A DNA stretch of 64,000 nucleotides from Butyrivibrio sp. (GTDB lineage Bacteria > Bacillota > Clostridia > Lachnospirales > Lachnospiraceae). Below, piece by piece: positions 54,166 through 62,902 of this stretch (its first letter is position 1; each line of letters starts with the position of its first letter). The notes under the pieces were generated by a model, which saw only the letters and a list, made by a program, of their open reading frames with translations, was not told where the DNA came from and ran no database searches. The DNA lies in assembly GCF_015056685.1 (NCBI RefSeq), contig NZ_SVFW01000011.1:1-64000 (forward strand). The letters are read 5' to 3'. The translations under genes and the position numbers were made by a program.

Positions 54166-54444
54166 TCACTTAATATTATGAGTCATATTTTTGATAGGAA
54201 TATTAGCATATAAAGCCGGAACAGTTTTACCATCATTTGTTTCAGTATCAACATTTGTAATATTGATATCTATTCCATCCATATCAATTTCTGCATATTT
54301 TGAAAGTACCTCTATGATATCGCTTCTGATTTTTTGAAGAATTTCTGGTGAGCATGATGCACGATCAGAAACAAGAACCAGTTTAAGGCGATCCTTAGCA
54401 ACATCACTTGAAGATTTTTTCTTGAAAATATCTGATATCTTCAT
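54166..54444 (-). CDS. minE: Cell-division topological factor MinE
   Basis: A 92-residue protein that drives MinD off the membrane and produces pole-to-pole oscillation. It shows the typical N-terminal amphipathic part (MKISDIFKKKSSSDVAKDRLKLVLVSDRASCSPEIL), with the MinD-contact segment DRLKLVL, followed by the C-terminal topological domain. RBS GAGGGGGG. It closes the minC-minD-minE operon. Presence of MinE in a Firmicute means the spatial system is the oscillating type, not DivIVA/MinJ alone. Confidence 0.95.
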   Translation of the reverse strand: MKISDIFKKKSSSDVAKDRLKLVLVSDRASCSPEILQKIRSDIIEVLSKYAEIDMDGIDINITNVDTETNDGKTVPALYANIPIKNMTHNIK

Positions 54445-54462
54445 AAAAATTGCCCCCCTCTA

Positions 54463-55242
54463 TCACTTTTTCTTAAACCAAGAAAAAATTCCTTTCTTAG
54501 GATCCAAATCAAGAAATGGTACCTGTTCTCCACCTATTCTACGGCAGATGTTCATATAAGCCTGACCAGCAAGTGAGTTATCTCCAACAAGAGGCTCACC
54601 ATTATTAGTAGCTATAACAATATTCTCATCATCAGGAACCTGACCAATAAGGTCTACAGCAAGAATGTCTATAACATCCTCAGCAGACATCATATCACCA
54701 CGCTTAACCATGTCAGCACGAAGTCTGTTAACAATAAGCTGTGTTTTCTTGATCTCATTAGCCTCTAAGAGACCGATAATTCTATCTGCATCTCTTACAG
54801 CTGAAACTTCAGGTGTTGTAACAACAAGTGCTCTATCTGCTCCAGCTATAGCATTTTTGAATCCCTGTTCAATTCCGGCAGGGCAATCAAGAATTACATA
54901 ATCAAACTCTTCCTTAAGCTCTTCTGTGAGCTTTTTCATCTGCTCAGGAGTTACGCTTGTCTTATCCTTAGTCTGAGCTGCAGGTAAGAGGAAAAGATTC
55001 TCATATCTCTTGTCTCTAATGAGAGCCTGATTGCGCTTGCAATTACCTTCAATTACATCTACAAGATTGTAAACAATTCTGTTCTCAAGCCCCATTACAA
55101 CGTCAAGGTTTCTAAGTCCTATATCTGTATCAATAAGAACAACCTTTTTATTCAGTTTTGCTAAACCTGTACCAATATTGGCAGTAGTGGTTGTTTTTCC
55201 AACGCCACCCTTACCTGATGTTACTACTATAACTTCTCCCAT
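54463..55242 (-). CDS. minD: Septum-site determining ATPase MinD
   Basis: A 259-residue ParA-type ATPase that recruits MinC to the membrane. The deviant Walker A is TSGKGGVGKTTTTANIG; DYVILDCPAGIEQG is the Walker B region. The C-terminus IFSWFKKK is a short basic amphipathic helix, the membrane-targeting sequence. RBS TTGGAGG. It lies between minC and minE. Confidence 0.97.
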   Translation of the reverse strand: MGEVIVVTSGKGGVGKTTTTANIGTGLAKLNKKVVLIDTDIGLRNLDVVMGLENRIVYNLVDVIEGNCKRNQALIRDKRYENLFLLPAAQTKDKTSVTPEQMKKLTEELKEEFDYVILDCPAGIEQGFKNAIAGADRALVVTTPEVSAVRDADRIIGLLEANEIKKTQLIVNRLRADMVKRGDMMSAEDVIDILAVDLIGQVPDDENIVIATNNGEPLVGDNSLAGQAYMNICRRIGGEQVPFLDLDPKKGIFSWFKKK

Positions 55243-55258
55243 ATCTTTCCTCCAAGTA

Positions 55259-56014
55259 TTATTTGTTTAACTGTCTTAAAAAAGCAGGTCCATATAAAGA
55301 CTTAACTATATGTCCATTTTCAATATATGCTACTTCAGGCTCATTGTTTTCTGCACTTGCAAGTAGTTTTTTCTTTTTAAGTCTAAGTTTAGGGCCCTTT
55401 TCAGCATCCGGTGAAATAGCAATTGAATCAGCAATTCTGACCTGTAATGGATTAAGATCAAGAGCCATTACAAAAGCACTTCTGTCTCCGCCTGCACCTG
55501 CAAATGCGTTTCCTCTAAGCTCTCCCAAGATAAAAATACTGCCATAGGACACAACGCTTGCGCCGGGTTTAACATCTCCAAGTATTACCACGCTCTGCTC
55601 ACAGGATATATCCTGACCGGAACGAAGATTACCATTGTAGATAAGAGCATTGTTATTATAATCCTGAATGATCTGCTCTGGAGCTGTCACCTCAGCATTT
55701 TCACTTTTATCATTTGACACTGAATCTTTAGAATTAACAGTTTTAAAAAGTCTTTCCTCTTCAGATTCTTCATCTATAACACAAACAATTTTCAATTGTG
55801 AATGTTCTGTAATAATATCAACTATTTCTTTTTCTTCTATTTCTGAAAGCTTACGTCCTCTGACTATAAGCCCCATGGAATTGTGCCCCAAAAAGCCAGA
55901 TGCTTCTTCAAACCTTTTTGAAACCTCAACCTTTAATTCTTCAAATGGCGTTTCATTATCGAGAACCAGTATTATTCCTGATTTAGTACCCTTTATTGTA
56001 ACCGCCTGATTCAA
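55259..56014 (-). CDS. minC: Septum-site determining protein MinC
   Basis: FtsZ-assembly inhibitor, 251 residues. The N-terminal FtsZ-binding domain (about 1-95) starts TIKGTKSGIILVLDNETPFEE. The C-terminal beta-helix domain is recognisable in YNGNLRSGQDISCEQSVVIL followed by GDVKPGASVVSYGSIFILG, ending in IEN GHIVKSLYG-type residues. It starts with TTG at 56014 behind GGTGGTG. First gene of the min operon. Confidence 0.95.
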   Translation of the reverse strand: MNQAVTIKGTKSGIILVLDNETPFEELKVEVSKRFEEASGFLGHNSMGLIVRGRKLSEIEEKEIVDIITEHSQLKIVCVIDEESEEERLFKTVNSKDSVSNDKSENAEVTAPEQIIQDYNNNALIYNGNLRSGQDISCEQSVVILGDVKPGASVVSYGSIFILGELRGNAFAGAGGDRSAFVMALDLNPLQVRIADSIAISPDAEKGPKLRLKKKKLLASAENNEPEVAYIENGHIVKSLYGPAFLRQLNK

Positions 56015-56052
56015 AATTTCACCACCAATCTATCAAAAATTCATACCTATAC

Positions 56053-56080
56053 AGTATAAAACATTTGTTCTTAAAATCAA
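56053..56080 (-). promoter_or_regulatory. Probable promoter of minCDE
   Basis: The minus strand has TTGATT (56080-56075), a 16-base spacer and TATACT (56058-56053), about 40 bases upstream of minC and downstream of the tsf terminator. Confidence 0.52.
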
Positions 56081-56120
56081 AGTACGAATTTACGTCTATA
56101 AAGTGCTAAAAACAGTCAAC

Positions 56121-56165
56121 AAAAAGAGCTTGGTTCCCTTCTTAATAAGAATTAAAACCAAGCTC
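56121..56165 (-). terminator. Terminator of rpsB-tsf
   Basis: GAGCTTGGTT (56126-56135) and AACCAAGCTC (56156-56165) pair perfectly around a 20-base loop, with a U-run after it on the minus strand (complement of AAAAA at 56121-56125). It lies 29 bases past the tsf stop. Confidence 0.87.
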
Positions 56166-56193
56166 AATAATGTTTTATTTCATAAATAAAAGA

Positions 56194-57147
56194 TTAGTTA
56201 AGACCAGCTGCCTGCTTTGCAACTTCCTCAGCAAAGTTCTCGTTCTTCTTCTCGATTCCTTCACCTGTCTCAAAACGAACAAATCTCTTGATAGAAAGCT
56301 TAGCGTTGTTGTTCTTACCAACCTGTGCGATGTACTGACCAACTGTCTGCTTTCCATCTTCTGCCTTTACATAAACCTGCTCGTTAAGGCAGATCTCTTT
56401 GAGTTCTTTGTTAAGACGTCCGATAAGCATCTTCTCGATGATTGCCTGAGGCTTTCTCTTTCCTTCTGGAAGCTCCTCGTTCTCTTTCATAGCCTGAGCA
56501 AGAAGGATCTCCTTCTCGTGGTTTCTGTATTCTTCTGAAACATCCTCAGAAGCAACATACTTAGGGCTAAGAGCTGCAACCTGCATAGCTACGTTCTTAA
56601 CAGCCTCTTTGATGTCGTCATTAACAACATCTGTCTCAGCCTCAACGATAACAGAAATTCTACCATTTCCGTGAACATAAGGAACTACGATACCGTTAGT
56701 AGCTACAACCTTCTCAAAACGTCTGATGCTAAGCTTTTCGCTGATAACTGCTGTGATCTCAACAAGAGCATCATTAACAGTCTTAGACTCATCAAGGTTC
56801 CATTTCTCAGCAAGGAATGACTCCATATCCTTAGAATCTGAATTAACAGCCTGAGTTGCAACAGCCTCAACAAATGCCTGGAACTTTTCGTTCTGAGCAA
56901 CGAAGTCAGTCTCTGAGTTAACCTCAACAACTGCTGCTGTTGTGTCATCCTTAACAGCGATTCTTGTAAGACCTTCAGCTGCGATTCTACTAGCCTTCTT
57001 CTCAGCCTTCATGATACCGTTCTTTCTAAGGTATTCTACTGCTGCGTCCATATCTCCGTTAGTCTCTGTAAGAGCCTTTTTGCACTCCATCATACCTGCG
57101 CCAGTTGACTCACGAAGCTCTTTAACCAATGCTGCTGTGATAGCCAT
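56194..57147 (-). CDS. tsf: Elongation factor Ts
   Basis: Nucleotide exchange factor for EF-Tu (317 residues). It starts MAITAALVKELRESTGAGMMECKKAL, the EF-Ts signature with TGAGMMECK. NSETDFVAQNEKF is the second conserved motif, in the core that contacts EF-Tu. RBS GGAGGATAAATGA. It follows rpsB in the standard rpsB-tsf pair, with 83 bases between. Confidence 0.98.
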   Translation of the reverse strand: MAITAALVKELRESTGAGMMECKKALTETNGDMDAAVEYLRKNGIMKAEKKASRIAAEGLTRIAVKDDTTAAVVEVNSETDFVAQNEKFQAFVEAVATQAVNSDSKDMESFLAEKWNLDESKTVNDALVEITAVISEKLSIRRFEKVVATNGIVVPYVHGNGRISVIVEAETDVVNDDIKEAVKNVAMQVAALSPKYVASEDVSEEYRNHEKEILLAQAMKENEELPEGKRKPQAIIEKMLIGRLNKELKEICLNEQVYVKAEDGKQTVGQYIAQVGKNNNAKLSIKRFVRFETGEGIEKKNENFAEEVAKQAAGLN

Positions 57148-57230
57148 TCATTTATCCTCCGATATTTTATATTTATTCAAATTCGCAGCCAACCAGAATT
57201 GATTGACTGCGTTTTAATTCAAAAAACTGA

Positions 57231-57980
57231 TTACTCTGTAACTTCCTCAGACTCTACAGCCTCTTCTGCATCATAGTTAGCTGCTGCATCAGACTCTGCA
57301 CCCTGATTAGCTTCGATAACAGCATCAGCCATCTTGCCAACAATAAGCTTAACGGCTCTGATAGCATCATCGTTACCAGGAATGATGTAGTCAAGCTCTT
57401 CAGGATCACAGTTTGTATCACCGATACCGATAAGTGTGATTCCAAGAGACTCTGCTTCCTGAATGCAGATTCTTTCCTTCTTAGGATCTACTACAAAGAT
57501 AGCATCAGGGATTCTCTTCATATCTCTGATTCCGCCAAGGTTTGCCTGAAGCTTTGTTAGCTCTTTCTTAAGCTGAGCAACTTCCTTCTTAGGAAGAACA
57601 TCAAATGTTCCATCTTCCTGCATCTTCTCGATAGCTTTCATTCTAGCGATTCGGCTCTGGATTGTCTTGAAGTTTGTGAGCATACCACCAAGCCATCTCT
57701 CGTTAACATAGTACATTCCACAACGCTCAGCCTCAGTCTTAACTGCGTCCTGTGCCTGCTTCTTTGTTCCAACGAAAAGGATTGTTCCACCCTGCTGTGC
57801 AATTTCGAATACAGCCTTATAAGCCTCATCTACCTTTACAACTGACTTCTGAAGATCGATGATGTGGATTCCGTTTCTCTCTGTGAAGATGTAAGGAGCC
57901 ATTTTAGGGTTCCATCTTCTTGTCTGATGTCCAAAGTGAACACCTGCTTCAAGTAACTGTTTCATTGATACAACGCTCAT
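57231..57980 (-). CDS. rpsB: 30S ribosomal protein S2
   Basis: Small-subunit protein of 249 residues. Starts [27 protein letters not shown], the S2 signature, and includes [13 protein letters not shown] and [14 protein letters not shown]. The last 20 residues are acidic ([13 protein letters not shown]). RBS TGGAGGTAATAAC. It is transcribed with tsf from a promoter about 200 bases upstream through a structured leader. Confidence 0.98.
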   Translation of the reverse strand: MSVVSMKQLLEAGVHFGHQTRRWNPKMAPYIFTERNGIHIIDLQKSVVKVDEAYKAVFEIAQQGGTILFVGTKKQAQDAVKTEAERCGMYYVNERWLGGMLTNFKTIQSRIARMKAIEKMQEDGTFDVLPKKEVAQLKKELTKLQANLGGIRDMKRIPDAIFVVDPKKERICIQEAESLGITLIGIGDTNCDPEELDYIIPGNDDAIRAVKLIVGKMADAVIEANQGAESDAAANYDAEEAVESEEVTE

Positions 57981-58175
57981 GTTATTACCTCCATTTGGTT
58001 AAAATCTTCCGTATACTCCTGGCCGTTACTCCCATCCGTGCGTTATCAGAAGGGCGGCTCCCGATCAGATCAGTACTCTGCTGACACCATATCAGGAATT
58101 AAATATACGTGTATATTTTTGTTACTGCCCATAGGCAGTCTGTGCAATTAGGCATAATATCCCCTTTCACACAGC
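57981..58175 (-). promoter_or_regulatory. Structured 5' leader of rpsB-tsf
   Basis: About 195 bases lie between the predicted start and rpsB. On the minus strand it can form ACTGCC-TATG-GGCAGT, AAATATA-CACG-TATATTT and a GC-rich part with CTGATCGGGAGCCGCCC and CGGATGGGAG. No intrinsic terminator is visible, so any control is probably at translation by a ribosomal protein. I cannot place it in a named leader family. Confidence 0.42.
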
Positions 58176-58181
58176 TCTATC

Positions 58182-58210
58182 ATATTATCATAGACAAAAC
58201 CATAATTCAA
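58182..58210 (-). promoter_or_regulatory. Sigma-A promoter of rpsB-tsf
   Basis: The minus strand has TTGAAT (58210-58205), a 17-base spacer and TAATAT (58187-58182), just after the terminator of the flagellar operon. The predicted start is close to 58175. Confidence 0.68.
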
Positions 58211-58224
58211 CACTTTTTTGCAAT

Positions 58225-58255
58225 AAAAAACCCTGCTTTTACAAACAAAAGCAGG
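58225..58255 (-). terminator. Terminator of the flagellar/chemotaxis operon
   Basis: CCTGCTTTT (58232-58240) and AAAAGCAGG (58247-58255) form a 9-bp stem, and the minus strand continues GTTTTTTATTG. It lies 9 bases past the last gene of the long operon. Confidence 0.87.
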
Positions 58256-58264
58256 ATTTAATGA

Positions 58265-59032
58265 TCATCTTGTGATTATTGCCGCAATCTCGGCATATGT
58301 TGCGCCTGCCGGAATCACTTTTGTTCCGGATCTTATTATTCTGTCTTTTCCCTGATCGATAAGGTATCTGTTAAATGAAGAAGCATTATCTATAACTCCC
58401 GCATTATACAAAACCTGTGCCACTCCATCAGAACTAAGTCCACCGGGAATTGTAACGGTCGTGGGCTCGGTATTTACAGAGCTTGCCACAGCCTGGGTAG
58501 TTTCTTCAGAAGAAGCATTTACGCTTGTATTTGCACTTGCAACAGCTGTGCTCTCTTCGGTTTTTGTTTCACTTTTTCCAGTTGTAGATGCATCTTCATT
58601 TTCTTTTGAAGAAGCATTCGTCGAAGAAGAATCCTCTTTTTCCTTCGATACTAATGTCGCAGCTTCTGAAGAAGAGTTTGCAGAATCTGCTGTATCTTTG
58701 CCCTTCTTATCTTCTGTTTCTTTCTCTTCTTTAGCCACAGTAGAAACAGATTCACTTGCAAGAGCGACTGTTTCGTCGACTTCTTCAAATATTTCTTTTC
58801 CTGCTTCATCCAATGTTGCACCGGATGAAGATGAAAGTGTCGCGCCATTGTTTTCCACCTCGCCTGTTCCGCCTGTAAGCACGCCGCCTTCAGTCATGCC
58901 AAGCTCTTTTGCTCTCTCGATTACCTGGGCATCACTGATAGTAGCCTTTCTGCCACCTAGAGCAAATCCCATAATGATCGCAGTAAGAATAACACCAATT
59001 CCGATACCGCGAAGATAATACTTTAATTTCAT
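58265..59032 (-). CDS. Membrane-anchored protein with Ser/Ala-rich linker and MltG-like C-terminus
   Basis: A 255-residue protein: a basic start and one membrane helix (7-27), then a long low-complexity linker (about 55-190) rich in Ser, Ala, Glu and Thr (KEKEDSSSTNASSKENED), then a small domain (about 195-255) reading VTIPGGLSSDGVAQVLYNAG and GTKVIPAGATYAEIAAIIT. The last part resembles the LysM-like N-terminal module of the transglycosylase MltG/YceG, but the catalytic domain is absent. It probably projects from the membrane and contacts peptidoglycan. It is the last gene of the flagellar run. Confidence 0.78.
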   Translation of the reverse strand: MKLKYYLRGIGIGVILTAIIMGFALGGRKATISDAQVIERAKELGMTEGGVLTGGTGEVENNGATLSSSSGATLDEAGKEIFEEVDETVALASESVSTVAKEEKETEDKKGKDTADSANSSSEAATLVSKEKEDSSSTNASSKENEDASTTGKSETKTEESTAVASANTSVNASSEETTQAVASSVNTEPTTVTIPGGLSSDGVAQVLYNAGVIDNASSFNRYLIDQGKDRIIRSGTKVIPAGATYAEIAAIITR

Positions 59033-59045
59033 CCCCTAAACTTCC

Positions 59046-60029
59046 TTATTTTACTTTCCTGTGCTTATTTGAAAGATCAATAACCAGCTTAACTTCGCCT
59101 ATTCCAAGACCAAGTTCCCTGGCAATGACCATATTAGACTTTCCAGCCTTATGCATTTCAATGATCTGTTTATTCTGCGAGACAGGGTCAACTGCCGTGA
59201 TCTCTTTCATATTTCTGTCCGGATTGACAGGCTTTGCTTCTGATATAGAAACAACTTTTGCACTGACTATTTCCTTAGGAACAGATTGTTCACTACCTGT
59301 ATTTCCTATAACGTGAAGGCCTGAAGCCTGCGTCCTTGATATTACCTGCGCCGGTATCTCATCAAGTTCCTTAAGTTCTTTTATATTTCTCTCATCTACA
59401 TAGCCACTTTCAATAGGAGCATTCTCCTGGATCTGTGTCTCCGTTGCGGGAACAACTATCTTTTCTTTATAAGGGATCTGAATACCACTTAATGTATCTT
59501 TTTCCTCGTCCAAAAGAATTGCCCGAACATTTTTTTCAGGAACAGGTGCAGCTGCGTCCTGAATGCTCTTTAATGATTCAGCTTTCTGGGCTGCATCACG
59601 CGCTGTGGCTTCTGCATCTAAAACAGCCTGTTTTGCCTCATCAGTTTTTTTGGTAACTTCTGAAACAACACTGGTAAGATTTTTATGCTTGTCATTAAGC
59701 ATATCATACATAAACATTACTTCATCATGATTTTTATGGATATCATTTATGACGGTGTCAGAATATTCACCGATTGCAGATAGCTTTTCGTTAGAAATGC
59801 GCTCCATTGCGCGCTCAGTTCTATCTAAAGAAAGATCTACGGTATCATCAACCATAGTTTCGATAGTCTCTTTTTGATCCTCGACCTCACGACGAACAAG
59901 CTCACGAATCTCCCGCTCCATGAGCAATTTATCTTCTTCATCAAGCTCCTTACTCGCAGGAAGAAGATACCCCAATATGATCGCGGCAAATCCTGCCACA
60001 ATTAATACAATCTCAGTGATACTAATCAT
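59046..60029 (-). CDS. Membrane-anchored coiled-coil protein with C-terminal HTH-like part (DUF6115-type)
   Basis: A 327-residue protein: one N-terminal membrane helix (about 5-23), a long charged coiled coil (about 30-165), a proline-containing linker, and a C-terminal segment (about 285-320) reading QIIEMHKAGKSNMVIARELGLGIGEVKLVIDL. That end looks like a resolvase-type helix-turn-helix. Such proteins occur at the end of flagellar operons in Lachnospiraceae as far as I know; the role is unknown. RBS GGCGGAGACA. An internal promoter lies just upstream. Confidence 0.78.
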   Translation of the reverse strand: MISITEIVLIVAGFAAIILGYLLPASKELDEEDKLLMEREIRELVRREVEDQKETIETMVDDTVDLSLDRTERAMERISNEKLSAIGEYSDTVINDIHKNHDEVMFMYDMLNDKHKNLTSVVSEVTKKTDEAKQAVLDAEATARDAAQKAESLKSIQDAAAPVPEKNVRAILLDEEKDTLSGIQIPYKEKIVVPATETQIQENAPIESGYVDERNIKELKELDEIPAQVISRTQASGLHVIGNTGSEQSVPKEIVSAKVVSISEAKPVNPDRNMKEITAVDPVSQNKQIIEMHKAGKSNMVIARELGLGIGEVKLVIDLSNKHRKVK

Positions 60030-60078
60030 TGTCTCCGCCCAAATGCCCCATAAAAAAGTAATTTTGATTCGATATTTT

Positions 60079-60107
60079 ATTATAATATAGAAATATTAAA
60101 TCTTCAA
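60079..60107 (-). promoter_or_regulatory. Internal sigma-A promoter near the end of the flagellar operon
   Basis: The minus strand has TTGAAG (60107-60102), a 17-base spacer and a perfect TATAAT (60084-60079), overlapping the end of the small gene at 60.1-60.5 kb. It could transcribe the last two membrane-protein genes independently. Confidence 0.55.
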
Positions 60108-60482
60108 ATCAAAACCCGACGAAAGCCTAAGATCAACAGGCTTTCCGTTCCTGTCCATCATGTTACCGGCCATCTTTTCCATTTTTTCAACAGATAATTG
60201 CCTCTCAAGAATAGGATTTTTCTCCTCTTTAGAGCCTTTCCTGTTTCTTCCTCCATCGCCCATGTACTCGTTGCTGCCTTTGTCCTGAGCATCGGAATTC
60301 ATCTCACCCTGTCCTACGTCATCTTTTTGACTGACAGATTTTTTTTGATTGTCAACTTCTTCATTAAACTGAGTCTGAAAAATCTGCCTGTCCATAAGAG
60401 GACGGGAATCTTCTGCCGCTTTTACATGAGAGACTTCATTGGAAGCAGCAATTACCCCAAAATCAATTCGGTTAATTGACAT
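60096..60482 (-). CDS. Unrecognised small hydrophilic protein in the flagellar operon
   Basis: A 128-residue, Asn/Asp/Lys-rich protein without a membrane helix or known motif. Its middle (about 50-90) is probably disordered (GQGEMNSDAQDKGSNEYMG). The end LSSGFDLKI is hydrophobic enough to bind a partner. The start MSINRIDFGVIAASNEVSHVKA has a strong GGAGGAG site. It lies between fapA and the coiled-coil gene; a flagellum- or chemotaxis-linked role is inferred only from position. Confidence 0.75.
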   Translation of the reverse strand: MSINRIDFGVIAASNEVSHVKAAEDSRPLMDRQIFQTQFNEEVDNQKKSVSQKDDVGQGEMNSDAQDKGSNEYMGDGGRNRKGSKEEKNPILERQLSVEKMEKMAGNMMDRNGKPVDLRLSSGFDLKI

Positions 60483-60512
60483 AGCGTTTCTCCTCCATTA
60501 AAACCAATTCCC

Positions 60513-62090
60513 CTAAATTGGCGCCAGTCTTACATCACCTTCTTTTACAACAAATCTGCTATATTGAACCGGCTTTTTTACTATCATGGACAATTCCCCA
60601 ATGTTCACGGTAGTACCGGGATAAGCAGTCCCCTCTACAATTACTTCAGCCTCTTTGGCCTCCTGAAGCTTTTCCATCAACTGAGTATATTCCTCGGCAT
60701 CATTTTCAATGCTTTCAGTTAATGTTTTATTCATATCTATCAGCTTTTTAACACTGGCAACCTGTTCCGGTGAGAACTTGGCACCAGCCTTAAGCATCTT
60801 GCTAAATCCATCAATAGTCGGCTTTATACTCTCTATATTTTTCTGCGATAAAGCCATATTTTTCTGAAGTTCTTTTAATCTTACTTTAAGCTGCGGATCA
60901 GAGCCCACATCTATTATTGTATTGGCTCCCATTTCTGATCCCAGGATCTTGGCCTGTACTTTATCGGCAGCAATTACCTTTCCACCTGCGATAAAGCCTC
61001 TTTTTCCGGTAACATTTACTTCTGTTCCGGATGAAACATTTGAATGAAGGATACATTCACTTGTAACGCTTCCCTTTGCTGTTATTGTAGCATTTTCTAT
61101 AAACTTTGTAACTACATTTCCGCCGGCAATTATATTTCCGCCCGCTTTTGCTCCGCACTCCAAAATAATGTCAGAGCCTGCCTCAAGTGTTGCGCCTTCA
61201 ACGATTCCCTTAACAACTATGTTTCCGCCTGCTTTAACAGAAAAATTAGATGCCACAACTCCCTTAACGACAACGCTTCCTTCATAATCTATATTTCCGG
61301 TAGCAACATCTACATTTTCAAGGGTAAGAACATCTGAAACAGTAACTTTTCCCTCTTTTACAGTCACATGTCCTGACTTTTCCGCCTTTAATGTCATTTT
61401 ATCTTCAGATAAAACAGTATTCTTGCCATATTTTATAAATGTTGTCTTAACAGCAGCAGGTTTTATGTTTTCACCATAGATATTTATGCCCGGCTCGCCT
61501 AACACTTCTTTGTGGAGAGTTGCCAAAAGATCTCCCTCATTTACGTTGTTTATGAGATTGAGATTAAAATAATCTACGCTTCCATCCTCTTTAAGAGTAG
61601 GTTTTGCTCTCAGATTGGTATTGAAATGGTATTCAACTTTTGCGTTTTGTCCCTGCTTAACAGGTTTACCCTGACAGATAAGGATTTCTTTACAGTATTC
61701 TCTGTGTTCAAAGAATTTATGTATATTATCAGTCTGTATGCCATAAGAATACTTCCTGTAAGCAAGAGTATCCATAATCTCTTTTTCCGTCAAAAGCTCA
61801 GCGCCTTCAGTCGGAGGAAAAAAATAAGCTGTGACAGTCATATGATCCTTGGAAACGTCGAACTTTACGCTTTCTCTTTCCGGAAGAATCTTAGCTTCAG
61901 AAATAATGACAACGTCATCCTCTGCTTTTGTCACAGCTTCATTTAACACAACAACATCATATTGAATTTTTCTATCTTCCAGGTAATCACGAACAACATT
62001 CACATCCAGAGCTTCATCTCCGTTAGTAGGAGGAAAAACCCTGATTCCTGTGCCATTATCAGTAATTACCAACTGGAAATAACCATGCAT
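60513..62090 (-). CDS. FapA family protein (DUF342)
   Basis: A 525-residue protein of the DUF342/FapA family. The N-terminal half (about 1-230) contains alternating alpha/beta segments with YFFPPTEGAELLTEKEI; the centre (about 230-400) is a right-handed beta-helix with repeats such as VVKGVVASNFSVKAGGNIVVKG and GGNIIAGGNVVTKF; a coiled coil (about 405-480) and a short beta tail follow. FapA is needed for flagellar assembly in Vibrio; the exact function in Firmicutes is unclear. It sits directly after the flagellar sigma factor. Confidence 0.9.
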   Translation of the reverse strand: MHGYFQLVITDNGTGIRVFPPTNGDEALDVNVVRDYLEDRKIQYDVVVLNEAVTKAEDDVVIISEAKILPERESVKFDVSKDHMTVTAYFFPPTEGAELLTEKEIMDTLAYRKYSYGIQTDNIHKFFEHREYCKEILICQGKPVKQGQNAKVEYHFNTNLRAKPTLKEDGSVDYFNLNLINNVNEGDLLATLHKEVLGEPGINIYGENIKPAAVKTTFIKYGKNTVLSEDKMTLKAEKSGHVTVKEGKVTVSDVLTLENVDVATGNIDYEGSVVVKGVVASNFSVKAGGNIVVKGIVEGATLEAGSDIILECGAKAGGNIIAGGNVVTKFIENATITAKGSVTSECILHSNVSSGTEVNVTGKRGFIAGGKVIAADKVQAKILGSEMGANTIIDVGSDPQLKVRLKELQKNMALSQKNIESIKPTIDGFSKMLKAGAKFSPEQVASVKKLIDMNKTLTESIENDAEEYTQLMEKLQEAKEAEVIVEGTAYPGTTVNIGELSMIVKKPVQYSRFVVKEGDVRLAPI

Positions 62091-62102
62091 ATTAAACCAT
62101 CC

Positions 62103-62876
62103 TTATCTGGAACTTGTTATTATCCCCAAATAATCACCAAGTTTGTTTCTCATCTTCTGCAGTGCCTTTGTATGAAGCTGCGAAACACGTGATTCTGAAA
62201 CCTCCAGGACTTCACTTATTTCCTTCAATGTAAGCTCCTCATAGTAATAAAGGAGGATAACTTTCTTTTCTTTATCTGTAAGAAGCTCTAAAGATTCAGC
62301 AAGCATCTTCTTGAGCTCTTCTTTTTCAACAGCATCTTCAGGCTTAACAAAGCCTGCGCTGTGATTATTGGCATCTTCAGTAATATCAGCCCCCTGGTCC
62401 ATAAATTCATTGAGGGATACAACGCCTGTAACCTTCATCTGATTCTGCCAGTTCTGATATTCATCTTCTGAAATATCCATTTTAGCGGCTATTTCAGCAT
62501 CAGTGGCAACATGGCCACTATCCCTTTCGATCTCTCTGATTGCAGCATCGATCTTTTTCTGACGCTGTCTGATGGTTCTGGGAATCCAGTCCATCTTTCT
62601 TATCTGGTCAAGAATTGCACCACGAATACGAAGGCTTGCGTAAGTCTCAAACTTAACATCCTTCATAAGATCAAATTTATCTATAGCATCAATAAGACCA
62701 AAAATGCCATAACCTACAAGATCATCATATTCAACATTAAAGCCCAGATACATACTAAGTCTGCCTGCAACAAGTTTAACAAGAGGAGCATATTCCAGAA
62801 TAAGCTTTTCTCTTATATCAGCAGATTTTGACTTATTATATTCTGTCCATAACTTATTTCTGCCTGCCTCATCCAT
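62103..62876 (-). CDS. fliA: Flagellar sigma factor, FliA/WhiG type
   Basis: RNA polymerase sigma-28-type factor (257 residues) that transcribes late flagellar and chemotaxis genes. Region 2 contains YDDLVGYGIFGLIDAIDKFD and TYASLRIRGAILDQIRKMDWIPR, a FliA/WhiG hallmark; region 3 is DSGHVATDAEIAAKM; region 4 is LTLKEISEVLEVSESRVSQLHTKALQKM. RBS GGGGATCTG. All three regions are intact, unlike the truncated sigma-like gene at 26 kb. Confidence 0.96.
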   Translation of the reverse strand: MDEAGRNKLWTEYNKSKSADIREKLILEYAPLVKLVAGRLSMYLGFNVEYDDLVGYGIFGLIDAIDKFDLMKDVKFETYASLRIRGAILDQIRKMDWIPRTIRQRQKKIDAAIREIERDSGHVATDAEIAAKMDISEDEYQNWQNQMKVTGVVSLNEFMDQGADITEDANNHSAGFVKPEDAVEKEELKKMLAESLELLTDKEKKVILLYYYEELTLKEISEVLEVSESRVSQLHTKALQKMRNKLGDYLGIITSSR

Positions 62877-62902
62877 GCATCAGATCCCCAAATCCTTTTA
62901 TT

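Noticed and set aside
58461..59018. 185-codon open frame on the plus strand
   Set aside because: It is antisense to the Ser/Ala-rich linker of a better-supported gene; low complexity on one strand creates open frames on the other. No ribosome-binding site.
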